Shown: positions 51,113 to 59,434, numbered from the stretch's first letter. The stretch: DNA of 64,000 nucleotides from Scatonaster sp045598705 (GCA_045598705.1 JAZLMM010000007.1:45097-109096), one strand, 5' to 3'. The notes: generated from the letters alone by a model not told the origin. Numbers and translations: made by a program.

Positions 51113-52309
51113 TTAGTCTCCTTTCTGTCTCTTGCTGACGAAAGAGATAAGAGAATTCTCTGTGGCACGTGAAATAGAAGCCAAGACTTTGCGGATCTTA
51201 CTGATACCAGCAGAGAATGCAGCCACAATGGCGGCTACGATCAGGCCGATGAGTTTGCCTTTTGGTTTGCTGGAGTTCCGCGTGTGCTTGGCATGGAGAA
51301 TTACACTGAATAATCCATAGAAGATGAACGTGGCTGCTACGGCAAATACGATGGAGAGTAACACGACCAAGGCGACAAAAATTGCTTTGTTCCATGGCAT
51401 GCCGCCGACGGTTTTGCCGGTCTGACCATTTACGACGATGGTGTATGGCTTATCTTTGTACCGGAGTGTCAAGAACCATGCCGGGAGCATGACCAGCTTC
51501 GGTTCCTCGTAGATCTCGCCTGCAAATACATTACGGTAGATATGGGCATTCGAGCCAAATTCCGAGAGAACTTTCTCATCCGCCGCTTCGTGCGCACGTT
51601 GCTTAGCCATCTGCTTGGCTTCGAGGTGATTCACATCTGCTTGGTCAGAATAGAAGCCAAGCAGATAGTTCTCGTTGAATTCTTCAAGCTCTTTGAGACG
51701 ATAAGGCTCTACTCTTTGTGAAAGACTATCAGCGAGCATGGTGGAGGCATCCGTAGACACGTAGGGCATCGATGCGTATCCGGCACGCATGTGATAATTT
51801 GTTCTGGTATGTTTTCCGCTCGAAGTTACGACAGCGACGATTGCTCTTGAGTCCGTCTCGACCTTCGTCACATAGTATGGAATATAGATTCCGCGCATCA
51901 ACTCGGGCTCGAAGTTCTTGATGGCCCTAGGCACGAAGAATCCTTTGTTCAGATGTTCGCGTACGGAACGAAGCGCGTCTTCTTTGGAAATGGTAAAAGG
52001 TAGGATGGCATCCGGCTTCTTCATCTTTCCTACGCGGGACAAGATCACATTCGGATTACCACAGTAGATGCAGAATGTTGAAGCTTCGGTATCGGTAACG
52101 GAAATCTCAGCGCCACATGAACTACAAGCGAAGATGTTTACATCCAGCATCTCATCTTCCAGGCTTCTGGACGGATTAGTCGCGGATGAAGAAGACAAGT
52201 TCTCATAGGCGCTGATTGGAAAGACTGTGCCGCAGCTTCCGCAAGACAGACCTTTCTTCTGGACATCATAGATGAGCCGACCGGCGCAATTTTTGCAATT
52301 TCGAATCAC
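51113..52309 (-). CDS. Membrane zinc-ribbon protein (YdjG-like), copy 2
   Basis: 398 residues and the promoter-proximal gene of the four-gene cluster. First ribbon CKNC ... CGSC (residues ~4-25), second CSSC ... CIYC. Same core as copy 1: LPFTISKEDALRSV, IYIPYYVTKVETD, YASMPYVSTDAST, EEFNENYLLGFYSD, LVMLPAWFLTLRYKDKPY and VNGQTGKTVGGMPW. Two transmembrane helices (~300-325, FVALVVLLSIVFAVAATFI, and ~345-365) and a basic tail follow. The start is GTG 52309 with AGGAGG nine bases before it. Function unknown; the all-cytoplasmic ribbon part and membrane anchor suggest a sensor or adaptor at the membrane. Confidence 0.82.
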   Translation of the reverse strand: MIRNCKNCAGRLIYDVQKKGLSCGSCGTVFPISAYENLSSSSATNPSRSLEDEMLDVNIFACSSCGAEISVTDTEASTFCIYCGNPNVILSRVGKMKKPDAILPFTISKEDALRSVREHLNKGFFVPRAIKNFEPELMRGIYIPYYVTKVETDSRAIVAVVTSSGKHTRTNYHMRAGYASMPYVSTDASTMLADSLSQRVEPYRLKELEEFNENYLLGFYSDQADVNHLEAKQMAKQRAHEAADEKVLSEFGSNAHIYRNVFAGEIYEEPKLVMLPAWFLTLRYKDKPYTIVVNGQTGKTVGGMPWNKAIFVALVVLLSIVFAVAATFIFYGLFSVILHAKHTRNSSKPKGKLIGLIVAAIVAAFSAGISKIRKVLASISRATENSLISFVSKRQKGD

Positions 52310-52536
52310 TTTCTTATCCTCCTGAGTGGGAACACAGTGACTGTTCTTTTTAGTCAGATTGCTTCTTTAGGAATGAATTCCAATCGAATGATTCTATTAT
52401 ACAGTACTGCAAGTCGTATTCACGTGTCTTCTAATAGAAATATCCCGCGGATTGTGCAGAGAAGACAGGCAATAACAGAGGATAATTCGTCTGCTTCTGA
52501 AATCTTGAACCACAAGGAGAAATCCAAGTAGAAAAC

Positions 52537-52564
52537 TTGAAACTTTGCCTGATTTCCATATAAT
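52537..52564 (+). promoter_or_regulatory. Promoter of the aconitase-family hydratase
   Basis: TTGAAA at 52537-52542, a 16-base spacer, and TATAAT at 52559-52564; transcription would start near 52571. Confidence 0.7.
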
Positions 52565-52597
52565 AGATGTGTCGAAAGATTAGATACATCTATTTCC

Positions 52598-52614
52598 ATT
52601 TCACAATGTGAAAT
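52598..52614. promoter_or_regulatory. Palindromic operator candidate in the hydratase leader
   Basis: ATTTCAC-AAT-GTGAAAT, a perfect 7-bp dyad with a 3-base centre. It lies between the promoter and the ribosome binding site, the place where a repressor would block elongation; it could also be a short hairpin in the mRNA. Confidence 0.5.
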
Positions 52615-52633
52615 ATACTTCAGGAGGAACATT

Positions 52634-54922
52634 ATGATTTCATTACTTGATTCCGGCGCATACTTGCTGCACGGTACAGAGATCATTCCGGACAATCACG
52701 AAGCGGCTGCTGCGATTGCTGCCAAGACCGGTAAGTCGATCACCAAAGAAGAAGCAAAGAAAGAGACCATTGCTTATAGTATTTTGCAGAGCCACAATAC
52801 TTCCGGCAACATGGACAAGCTCAAGATCAAGTTCGATAAGCTGACCTCCCACGATATTACTTTCGTTGGTATTATCCAGACTGCTCGTGCTTCCGGACTG
52901 ACGAAGTTCCCGGTTCCGTACGTGCTGACCAACTGCCACAACTCTCTTTGTGCAGTCGGTGGTACCATCAACGAAGATGACCACATGTTTGGTCTTTCCT
53001 GCGCAAAGAAGTATGGTGGCGTATATGTACCACCGCATCAGGCTGTTATCCACCAGTTTGCACGTGAGATGCTGGCCGGCGGTGGCAAGATGATCCTCGG
53101 TTCAGACTCCCACACTCGTTATGGTGCACTGGGTACCATGGCGATGGGTGAAGGCGGCCCAGAATTGGTCAAACAACTTCTCTGTCAGACATATGACATC
53201 AATATGCCAGGCGTAGTCGCCATCTACCTCAAGGGCGCACCAATGAAGGGTGTCGGTCCACAGGACGTAGCCCTCGCAATCATTGGCGCTGTTTTTGCCA
53301 ACGGATATGTAAAGAATAAGGTCATGGAGTTTGTAGGTCCTGGTGTAGCATCCCTAAGTACTGACTTCCGTATCGGTGTGGATGTTATGACCACAGAGAC
53401 CACCTGCCTGTCTTCCATCTGGCAGACCGATGACGAGGTGAAGGGCTTCTACGAGACACACGGACGTGTCGATGAGTACAAAGAACTCAATCCGGGCGAA
53501 GTGGCTTACTACGATGGCGTCGTAGAGATTGACCTGTCCACGATCAAGCCAATGATCGCTATGCCGTTCCACCCGAGCAATACCTATACGATCGAAGACC
53601 TGAAGGCGAACCTCGACGACATCCTGAACGATGTAGAGAAGCGTGCGAAAGTTTCACTTGGTGACGCTGTGGATTTCTCTCTGAGAAGCAAGGTGAGAAA
53701 TGGTAAGCTGATGGTCGATCAGGGCGTAATCGCAGGATGTGCCGGTGGTGGATTCGAGAACATCTGCGCAGCTGCAGATATCCTCAAGGGCAAGTACATC
53801 GGTAACAATGAGTTCACCTTGAATGTTTATCCGGCTTCCATGCCTGTATATATGGAACTGGTTCGCAACGGTTGTGCAGCAACCATCATGGAGACAGGTG
53901 CCATCATTAAGACAGCATTCTGTGGGCCATGCTTCGGCGCAGGTGATACACCGGCCAACAACGCCTTCAGTATCCGTCACTCTACGAGAAACTTCCCGAA
54001 CCGTGAAGGTTCCAAGCTCCAGAATGGTCAGATCTCTTCTGTTGCACTTATGGATGCACGTTCGATCGCCGCAACGGCAGCGAACCAGGGCGAGTTGACC
54101 GCAGCAACCGAATTCGACGGTGAGTTCGGCAAGTACAAGTACTTCTTCGATTCGAAGATCTATGAGAACCGCGTATTCGATTCCAAGGGCGTCGCAGATT
54201 CTGACCACGAGATCCACTTCGGTCCGAACATCAAGGACTGGCCGGCTATGGTTGCCCTGACCGATAACCTGGTTCTGCGTTGTGTCTCTGAGATCCACGA
54301 TCCGGTTACCACGACCGATGAGTTGATCCCGTCCGGTGAGACTTCTTCCTTCCGTTCCAACCCGCTGGGACTTGCAGAGTTCACACTGAGCCGTAAGGAT
54401 CCGGAGTATGTTGGTCGTGCGAAGGAGATCCAGAAGATTGAGAAGAGCCGTGAAGAAGGTGCGAAGCTCTGCGAACTCTATCCTGAGTTCCATGAAGTGA
54501 TGGCAACGATCAAGAAGGATTTCCCAGATGTTTGTGGCAAGAACACCGGTATCGGTTCTACCATCTTCGCTGTGAAGCCAGGTGACGGTTCCGCCCGTGA
54601 GCAGGCTGCTTCCTGCCAGAAGGTATTGGGCGGTTGGGCCAACATTGCAAACGAGTATGCGACCAAGCGTTACAGAAGTAACCTGATCAACTGGGGTATG
54701 TTGCCATTCCTCATCGAGGAGGGCGAACTCCCGTTCAAGAAACTCGATTACATCTTCATCCCAGGTATCCGTGAAGCCGTAGAGAACAAGACGGAAATCA
54801 TCAAGGCTTATGCGGTCGGTGCAGAAGGACTGAAGGAATTCGAGCTGACACTGGGTGAACTGACCGATGAAGAGCGCCAGATCATCCTCAAGGGTTGCCT
54901 CATCAACTACAACCGCGTGTAA
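52634..54922 (+). CDS. Aconitase-superfamily hydratase (YbhJ-like)
   Basis: A 762-residue [4Fe-4S] hydro-lyase of the aconitase superfamily. Substrate and cluster motifs: GSDSHTRYGALGTMAMGEGG, IAGCAGGGFENICAA with the first cluster Cys, FCGPCFGAGD with the other two, and SIRHSTRNFPNREG with the Arg/Ser active-site loop. The SLLDSGAYLLHGTEIIPDN N-terminus and overall order resemble the YbhJ-type hydratases rather than the classical AcnA/AcnB or LeuC/LeuD enzymes. The true substrate is not known; citrate/isocitrate is one option. It is monocistronic, with a strong terminator after it and an operator-like dyad before it. Ribosome binding site AGGAGGAACATT. Confidence 0.88.
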   Translation: MISLLDSGAYLLHGTEIIPDNHEAAAAIAAKTGKSITKEEAKKETIAYSILQSHNTSGNMDKLKIKFDKLTSHDITFVGIIQTARASGLTKFPVPYVLTNCHNSLCAVGGTINEDDHMFGLSCAKKYGGVYVPPHQAVIHQFAREMLAGGGKMILGSDSHTRYGALGTMAMGEGGPELVKQLLCQTYDINMPGVVAIYLKGAPMKGVGPQDVALAIIGAVFANGYVKNKVMEFVGPGVASLSTDFRIGVDVMTTETTCLSSIWQTDDEVKGFYETHGRVDEYKELNPGEVAYYDGVVEIDLSTIKPMIAMPFHPSNTYTIEDLKANLDDILNDVEKRAKVSLGDAVDFSLRSKVRNGKLMVDQGVIAGCAGGGFENICAAADILKGKYIGNNEFTLNVYPASMPVYMELVRNGCAATIMETGAIIKTAFCGPCFGAGDTPANNAFSIRHSTRNFPNREGSKLQNGQISSVALMDARSIAATAANQGELTAATEFDGEFGKYKYFFDSKIYENRVFDSKGVADSDHEIHFGPNIKDWPAMVALTDNLVLRCVSEIHDPVTTTDELIPSGETSSFRSNPLGLAEFTLSRKDPEYVGRAKEIQKIEKSREEGAKLCELYPEFHEVMATIKKDFPDVCGKNTGIGSTIFAVKPGDGSAREQAASCQKVLGGWANIANEYATKRYRSNLINWGMLPFLIEEGELPFKKLDYIFIPGIREAVENKTEIIKAYAVGAEGLKEFELTLGELTDEERQIILKGCLINYNRV

Positions 54923-54946
54923 GGAATTCGCGAACATAATAAGAAA

Positions 54947-54985
54947 GAGAAGGAGCTACCTGCTAAGGTGGCTCCTTCTCTTTTC
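54947..54985 (+). terminator. Terminator of the hydratase gene
   Basis: GAGAAGGAGCTACC (54947-54960), a 6-base loop, and GGTGGCTCCTTCTC (54967-54980), then TTTTC. A 14-bp stem with one non-Watson-Crick pair. Confidence 0.9.
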
Positions 54986-55031
54986 CTTCGCGTTATGCTA
55001 TTTGGCTTCTTGTTGTGCCATGAGAAGTTCA

Positions 55032-55967
55032 TCAGACCTTGCGGGCGAAGTTGTCGATGAGGTAGGCGGCCAGACGCTCATAGACTGCTTCACGACCAAT
55101 CTCGTTATGCGGTTCGTGACGCATGCCGTGGCGGATATCGAGAGTAACCTTATCTTGACCTGCGGCCTGAAGTTTGTCGGAAATTTCCTGTGGCCCCTCA
55201 CCATAATCGCCGACTGGATCCTCATCACCGGAAATCAGCAGGATGGACTTGTTCTTCGGAATCGAGGCATACCATTCATCACTGTTGCATGCGCGGAGCA
55301 TGTGGAACAGATCGATGTAAGCGGAGTGTGTGAATGTAAATGTGCAGAACGGATCACCGGAGTACTTCTTGACAATTTCTTTGTCATAAGAGAGCCAGTC
55401 CGAGGCAGAAAGTGGCTCAGTGATTCGCTTCATATACTGCTTGTTGATCGTTTTGGCAATCAGCTTCGCGGGCTTCTTCTCCCGTACGAAGAAACGCTGA
55501 AACTTAGCAAGCCCGATCAGTAGCCCGACCAGAGAATTGTTGCGCGCAGTACCCGAGAGAATCAGCCCGTCACAGTCATCGCCGTACTGAGCGAACCAGT
55601 TTCGTGCGATAAAAGAACCCATCGAGTGGCCCAGAACGACGTATGGCTTCCCGGGATAGAGACTCATCATGATACGGTGAAGTTTCTCCACATCTTCGAC
55701 GAGATATCTGTCACCGGAGGTCTTGCCGAAGTAGCCGAACGTATCGTGCTCACTAACGCTTTGCCCATGTCCGAGGTGGTCCTCACCGCAAACCACGAAG
55801 CCCTTGTCAGCGAGATACTCAGCCAGCGCCTCATAACGTCCCATGTACTCGCACATGCCGTGAACAATCTGCACGACGCCTCGCGCCGGGACAGAGGGTG
55901 CCCAAGTAAAATATGTGATTTCGGTTGATCCATTACTACTGGTAAAAGTACTCTTCTGCATGGTCAT
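55032..55967 (-). CDS. Alpha/beta hydrolase, monoacylglycerol-lipase type
   Basis: A 311-residue soluble lipase-like hydrolase. Features of the monoacylglycerol lipase group: VVQIVHGMCEYMGRYEALAEYL near the N-terminus (the HG oxyanion loop), GEDHLGHGQS, VLGHSMGSFIAR (nucleophile Ser), LLISGDEDPVGD (Asp) and IRHGMRHEPHNE (His). The family hydrolyses monoglycerides or lysophospholipids; the substrate here is not known. ATG 55967 has AGAGGAC upstream; ATG 55961 is an alternative and a longer frame to 56009 lacks a signal. A TATAAT at 56032-56027 on the minus strand may be its -10. Confidence 0.87.
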   Translation of the reverse strand: MTMQKSTFTSSNGSTEITYFTWAPSVPARGVVQIVHGMCEYMGRYEALAEYLADKGFVVCGEDHLGHGQSVSEHDTFGYFGKTSGDRYLVEDVEKLHRIMMSLYPGKPYVVLGHSMGSFIARNWFAQYGDDCDGLILSGTARNNSLVGLLIGLAKFQRFFVREKKPAKLIAKTINKQYMKRITEPLSASDWLSYDKEIVKKYSGDPFCTFTFTHSAYIDLFHMLRACNSDEWYASIPKNKSILLISGDEDPVGDYGEGPQEISDKLQAAGQDKVTLDIRHGMRHEPHNEIGREAVYERLAAYLIDNFARKV

Positions 55968-56175
55968 GGATAAGTCCTCTTTCTTGTTCGGTAGTCGGTG
56001 CACTTGCACAGACTGATGTTGTTTACATTATACCCTTTATAAGCAGTATCCTCTATATATTTCCAAGGAATCATTCACTCGATATCCGCTGGCATATGCT
56101 CGAAAACAAGTGCTTTTACCAACGATATGAGAAAATAACACGCGCTATTTCTGCAAAACAGTCGGCAGAACATCC

Positions 56176-56204
56176 TTGACGGTCATGTGACCGTGTGATA
56201 GCAT
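56176..56204 (+). promoter_or_regulatory. Promoter with spacer palindrome for the DUF1836-NfeD-flotillin operon
   Basis: TTGACG at 56176-56181, a 17-base spacer, and TAGCAT at 56199-56204. The spacer carries a perfect dyad, CGGTCA-TG-TGACCG (56180-56193). A palindrome between -35 and -10 is where MerR-type regulators bind. Confidence 0.55.
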
Positions 56205-56238
56205 TATCCCAAGATTACGATTGAAAGGAGGATGGATC

Positions 56239-56766
56239 ATGAGTGTGTTGCTTCCCGGAACATTGATTGAAGTTTCATCGGAGAAATTGAAGAACGTGGA
56301 TGAGATTCTTTCGCCGATGTTTCTTCTAGAAGGGATGCAGCTTCGGCAGATCACACAGTTGCTGGGTGTAGAAGCACACACGGTACAGAATTGGGTGAAG
56401 CGTGGATTCGTGGAATCGCCGATTCGCAAGCTGTACGATCGGGATAGGTTTATCAGGCTGGCGTTGCTGAATTACTTGAAAGATGTTTTCTCACTGGAAG
56501 GCATTCTTGAGATATTGAGTATGGCGGGGAGCCAGGACAATGAAGTGTACAAAGCGTTCTGTGCGTTGATGGCACTTGCTCCGGTAGACCCGATCCGAGC
56601 GGAGACGAAACTGAATGACATCATCGATCGGGCGGTGGAAAATGGTGATTTCAATTACCAGCAGACATCGAAGCAACAGGTCGCGAAGATGATGACCATC
56701 CTTTATACCGCACACTTATCAATCGTAATGAAGAAGGAAGCCGAGCGGCTCTTGAAAGAGATTTGA
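56239..56766 (+). CDS. DUF1836 domain protein (MerR-like helix-turn-helix regulator)
   Basis: A 175-residue protein with the DUF1836 pattern. LRQITQLLGVEAHTVQNWVKRGFVESP is a MerR-like helix-turn-helix with wing, followed by KLYDRDRFIRLALLNYLKDVFSLEGI; the C-terminal half is helical and ends in an acidic/basic tail. Such proteins are presumed transcription regulators. The start is ATG 56239 after AAAGGAGG; an upstream TTG at 56221 is part of the ribosome binding region. It is the first gene of an operon with NfeD (13 bases on) and flotillin, and a palindrome sits in its promoter spacer, so autoregulation is plausible. Confidence 0.82.
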   Translation: MSVLLPGTLIEVSSEKLKNVDEILSPMFLLEGMQLRQITQLLGVEAHTVQNWVKRGFVESPIRKLYDRDRFIRLALLNYLKDVFSLEGILEILSMAGSQDNEVYKAFCALMALAPVDPIRAETKLNDIIDRAVENGDFNYQQTSKQQVAKMMTILYTAHLSIVMKKEAERLLKEI

Positions 56767-56779
56767 AAAGAGGGACATT

Positions 56780-57826
56780 ATGAAATTCTTAATGAATTGG
56801 TTTGAAGCTTTGAATCTGCCGGAACAGATTTTTGCCTGTATCGCAGTTGCGTTCAGCGTTCTTCTGGTTTTGCAGTTCGTGCTACTTCTGATTGGCGCTG
56901 CGTCTCACGCAGGCGATATGGATGGCCACGATATGGGTGGCGGCGATGGTCACGATTTCGGTCACGGCCACGACGTAGGGCATGATGTCGGACACGATGT
57001 AGGCCATGATATTGGTCACGATGTCGGTCATGACTTCGGCCATGATGTCGGTCATGATATGGGCCACAGCATCGGACATGGCGACTTCGGTCATCCACAT
57101 GGTGACTTCGGTCACGAAGTGGGCCACGATGTAGGTCATGACATGGGCCACGATGTTCATCAAGAAATATTGACACATGATGGCTCCTATGACTACAATC
57201 ATGATTTGGATGCTGGGCATGATCACATTGGTCATGTGGCACACGAGTTCGCTGAATTGCAAGATGGCATCGTGGTGGATGTTCATAGTGGTGATATCTA
57301 CCTAGCGGATGCGATTCCCCATGTAGCAATGGCTAACGGACCGGACGTAGGTATTCCGGATCAGGATCTTCCGGATGGAAGAACATATGTGGACAGAGCA
57401 GACCACGTACATGGTTCGGGATTCAGACTCTTTACGATGCAAGGAATCATTGCATTCTTCTGCATCTTCGGTTGGTCGGGACTCCTGTTCCTGAAGGGCG
57501 GATTACCCGTCTGGGGCGCAAGTCTTCTTGCATTCGTCTGCGGCTTTGTCGCGCTGTTCCTGATGGGCCTGGCGCTTTGGGGCATGCAGAAGATCCAAGC
57601 AGATGGAACATTGAATGTGAAATACGCGCTGGGCCGTTCCGGGGAAGTGTACATTCCGATTCCGGGACAGCGTAAAGAGCCCGGCAAAGTGATGGTAGAG
57701 GTCCAGGACCAGCTGATGGAATTTGAGGCGGTCACGGACGAGGATGAGAAGATCCCCACCGGTACACAGGTGACGGTGATCGGTATAACAAAGGGTACAA
57801 CACTGATTGTGACCAAACATAGTTAA
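56780..57826 (+). CDS. NfeD-like membrane protein with His-rich GHDx array
   Basis: 348 residues. A first transmembrane helix (~17-42) is followed by a hydrophilic stretch with 27 histidines in residues 43-155, mostly in a four-residue GHDx rhythm (GHDVGHDVGHD, with M/I/F/S variants). Two transmembrane helices (~220-240 and ~246-270) lead to a C-terminal NfeD-type OB-fold domain (~275-345: LGRSGEVYIPIPGQRKEPGK, TGTQVTVIGI). NfeD proteins pair with flotillin-like SPFH proteins, and the flotillin gene follows here after 19 bases. The His/Asp array has no counterpart I know in ordinary NfeD proteins and looks like a metal (Zn, Ni, Co) binding or buffering segment. This function is inference. Confidence 0.85.
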   Translation: MKFLMNWFEALNLPEQIFACIAVAFSVLLVLQFVLLLIGAASHAGDMDGHDMGGGDGHDFGHGHDVGHDVGHDVGHDIGHDVGHDFGHDVGHDMGHSIGHGDFGHPHGDFGHEVGHDVGHDMGHDVHQEILTHDGSYDYNHDLDAGHDHIGHVAHEFAELQDGIVVDVHSGDIYLADAIPHVAMANGPDVGIPDQDLPDGRTYVDRADHVHGSGFRLFTMQGIIAFFCIFGWSGLLFLKGGLPVWGASLLAFVCGFVALFLMGLALWGMQKIQADGTLNVKYALGRSGEVYIPIPGQRKEPGKVMVEVQDQLMEFEAVTDEDEKIPTGTQVTVIGITKGTTLIVTKHS

Positions 57827-57845
57827 TTATAGGAGGAAGTAGAAA

Positions 57846-59270
57846 ATGCCATTTGAAGTAATTTGCTTAATTGTTGTAATTGCAGTGCTGGTATTTACAT
57901 TGTTTCTGATTTTCTTGTCTAGGTACAGAAAATGTCCGTCTGACCGTATCATGGTCATCTACGGTAAAGTTGGTAAGAACGCCGACGGAACCGCACGCTC
58001 ATCCAAGTGTATTCATGGTGGTGCTGCGTTCGTATGGCCGGTCATTCAGTCCTACCAGTATTTGGACTTGACCCCGATCTCCATCGCAGTTGACCTTCGT
58101 TCTGCACTTTCCCGTCAGAACATCCGTATCGACGTACCGTCTATCTTTACAGTAGGTATTTCCACGGAACCCGGTGTCATGCAGAATGCAGCGGAACGTC
58201 TCCTTGGTCTCAAGCTTTCTGAGATCCAGGAACTTGCGAAGGATATCATCTTCGGTCAGCTCCGTCTGGTTATCGCAACAATGGACATTGAGGAGATCAA
58301 CACCGACCGTGATAAGTTCCTCGAGGCTGTCTCCAGAAACGTGGAGACAGAGTTGAAGAAGATTGGTCTTCGTCTGATCAACGTAAACGTTACAGATATC
58401 AGCGATGAGTCCGGATACATCAGTGCACTCGGTAAGGAAGCTGCTGCAAAGGCTATCAACGACGCAAAGAAGAACGTTGCGGAGAAAGAAAGAGACGGTT
58501 CCATCGGTGAGGCTTTGGCTCAGAAAGATCAACGTATTGAGGTTGCTTCCGCAAACTCAATGGCTATTCAGGGTGAGAACCAGGCGAAGATTGAAGTGGC
58601 TAATTCTGAGGCGGTTCGTCGTGAGAAAGCCGCTGAGGCAATGAGACTTGCTACCGCAGCTGAGAAAGTTCAGGCGGCAAAAGCACTCGAAGAAGCATAC
58701 GCAGCAGAGAAGGAAGCTGAGCTTTCCCGTTCCGCTCGTGAGAAGGCAACCCTCGAGGCCGACGTTATCGTTAAGGCTGAGATTAGCAAGAGAGAAATCG
58801 AACTTGCTGCTGAGGCAGAAGCAGAGAAGATTAGAAGAAGAGCTGCCGGTGAAGCGGATGCTATCTATGCGAAGATGGAAGCTGAGGCTCGTGGTATGCA
58901 GGAAGTCCTCACCAAGCAGGCTGCAGGTTTCGAGAAGATCGTTCGTGCGGCTGGTGGTAATGCTAAAGATGCAATGATGCTCATGTTGGCAGACAAGATG
59001 GAACAGCTCATGAAGATCCAGGTAGAAGCAATCCGCGACCTGAAGATCGACAAGGTAACTGTTTGGGACAGCGGCGCAAGCACTGGTGGAGACGGAAAAA
59101 GCTCGACCGCAAACTTCATCTCTGGTCTGATGAAGAGCGTTCCGCCGATGAACGAAATTTTCGAGATGGCTGGTATGCAGTTGCCTGATTACCTTGGTAA
59201 GAAGATGGAAGGCTCAGAAACAAGCAACGTTGCCATTGAAAGTGCTTGCGACGACGATGCAACTGAGTAA
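57846..59270 (+). CDS. floT: Flotillin-like SPFH protein
   Basis: 474 residues. An N-terminal hairpin or transmembrane helix (~5-28) is followed by the SPFH domain (~32-200: RIMVIYGKVGKN, HGGAAFVWPVIQSYQYLDLTPI, RQNIRIDVPSIFTVGI) and a long Ala/Glu-rich coiled coil (~210-370, with repeated EAxAE and REKA). The C-terminal part (KMEQLMKIQVEAIRDLKIDKVTVWD) is typical of YuaG/FloT. Flotillins organise membrane microdomains. Ribosome binding site ATAGGAGGAAGTAGAAA, second ATG region not needed. It is encoded directly after the NfeD gene. The stop TAA at 59268 is followed by 41 more in-frame sense codons. Confidence 0.93.
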   Translation: MPFEVICLIVVIAVLVFTLFLIFLSRYRKCPSDRIMVIYGKVGKNADGTARSSKCIHGGAAFVWPVIQSYQYLDLTPISIAVDLRSALSRQNIRIDVPSIFTVGISTEPGVMQNAAERLLGLKLSEIQELAKDIIFGQLRLVIATMDIEEINTDRDKFLEAVSRNVETELKKIGLRLINVNVTDISDESGYISALGKEAAAKAINDAKKNVAEKERDGSIGEALAQKDQRIEVASANSMAIQGENQAKIEVANSEAVRREKAAEAMRLATAAEKVQAAKALEEAYAAEKEAELSRSAREKATLEADVIVKAEISKREIELAAEAEAEKIRRRAAGEADAIYAKMEAEARGMQEVLTKQAAGFEKIVRAAGGNAKDAMMLMLADKMEQLMKIQVEAIRDLKIDKVTVWDSGASTGGDGKSSTANFISGLMKSVPPMNEIFEMAGMQLPDYLGKKMEGSETSNVAIESACDDDATE

Positions 59271-59396
59271 ACGGTGACAGCGGAACCGGAACAGGTCGAA
59301 GAAGTTGTTGAACGCGTAGTTCCGCAAGCGCAGACACCAAATACAGAGGAGGCTAGTGTTACCTATGTAAATGGAAGTAACATTGAAAAATGGTAA
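59271..59396 (+). CDS. In-frame extension past the flotillin stop (41 codons)
   Basis: The flotillin frame continues after TAA (59268-59270) to a second TAA at 59394. The tail is acidic and Pro-containing (EPEQVEEVVERVV, then PQAQTPNTEE, ending NGSNIEKW). It could be the original C-terminus, cut off by a nonsense mutation, a read-through extension, or a separate ORF starting at GTG 59274 (no ribosome binding site is seen). A terminator follows 39 bases on. Confidence 0.4.
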   Translation, partial: TVTAEPEQVEEVVERVVPQAQTPNTEEASVTYVNGSNIEKW

Positions 59397-59434
59397 TGAC
59401 AAACTCTGATATTTGAATAGACTCAAATACAAGG

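Larger units (their letters stand above)
52310..52633. other. Divergent intergenic region (zinc-ribbon cluster / hydratase)
   Basis: 324 bases without a gene. On the plus strand it contains the hydratase promoter (52537-52564), a perfect dyad (52598-52614) and the ribosome binding site. On the minus strand a TATAAT at 52401-52396 is a plausible -10 for the zinc-ribbon cluster, 87 bases upstream of its GTG, without a good -35. The middle (about 52410-52530) shows nothing I can name. Confidence 0.6.

Noticed and set aside
53654..54937. 427-codon open frame antisense to the hydratase
   Set aside because: It mirrors the codon bias of the aconitase-family gene, has no ribosome binding site and no recognisable motif; the sense frame has every family motif.
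57999..58532. 177-codon minus-strand frame inside flotillin
   Set aside because: The SPFH domain is unmistakable on the plus strand.
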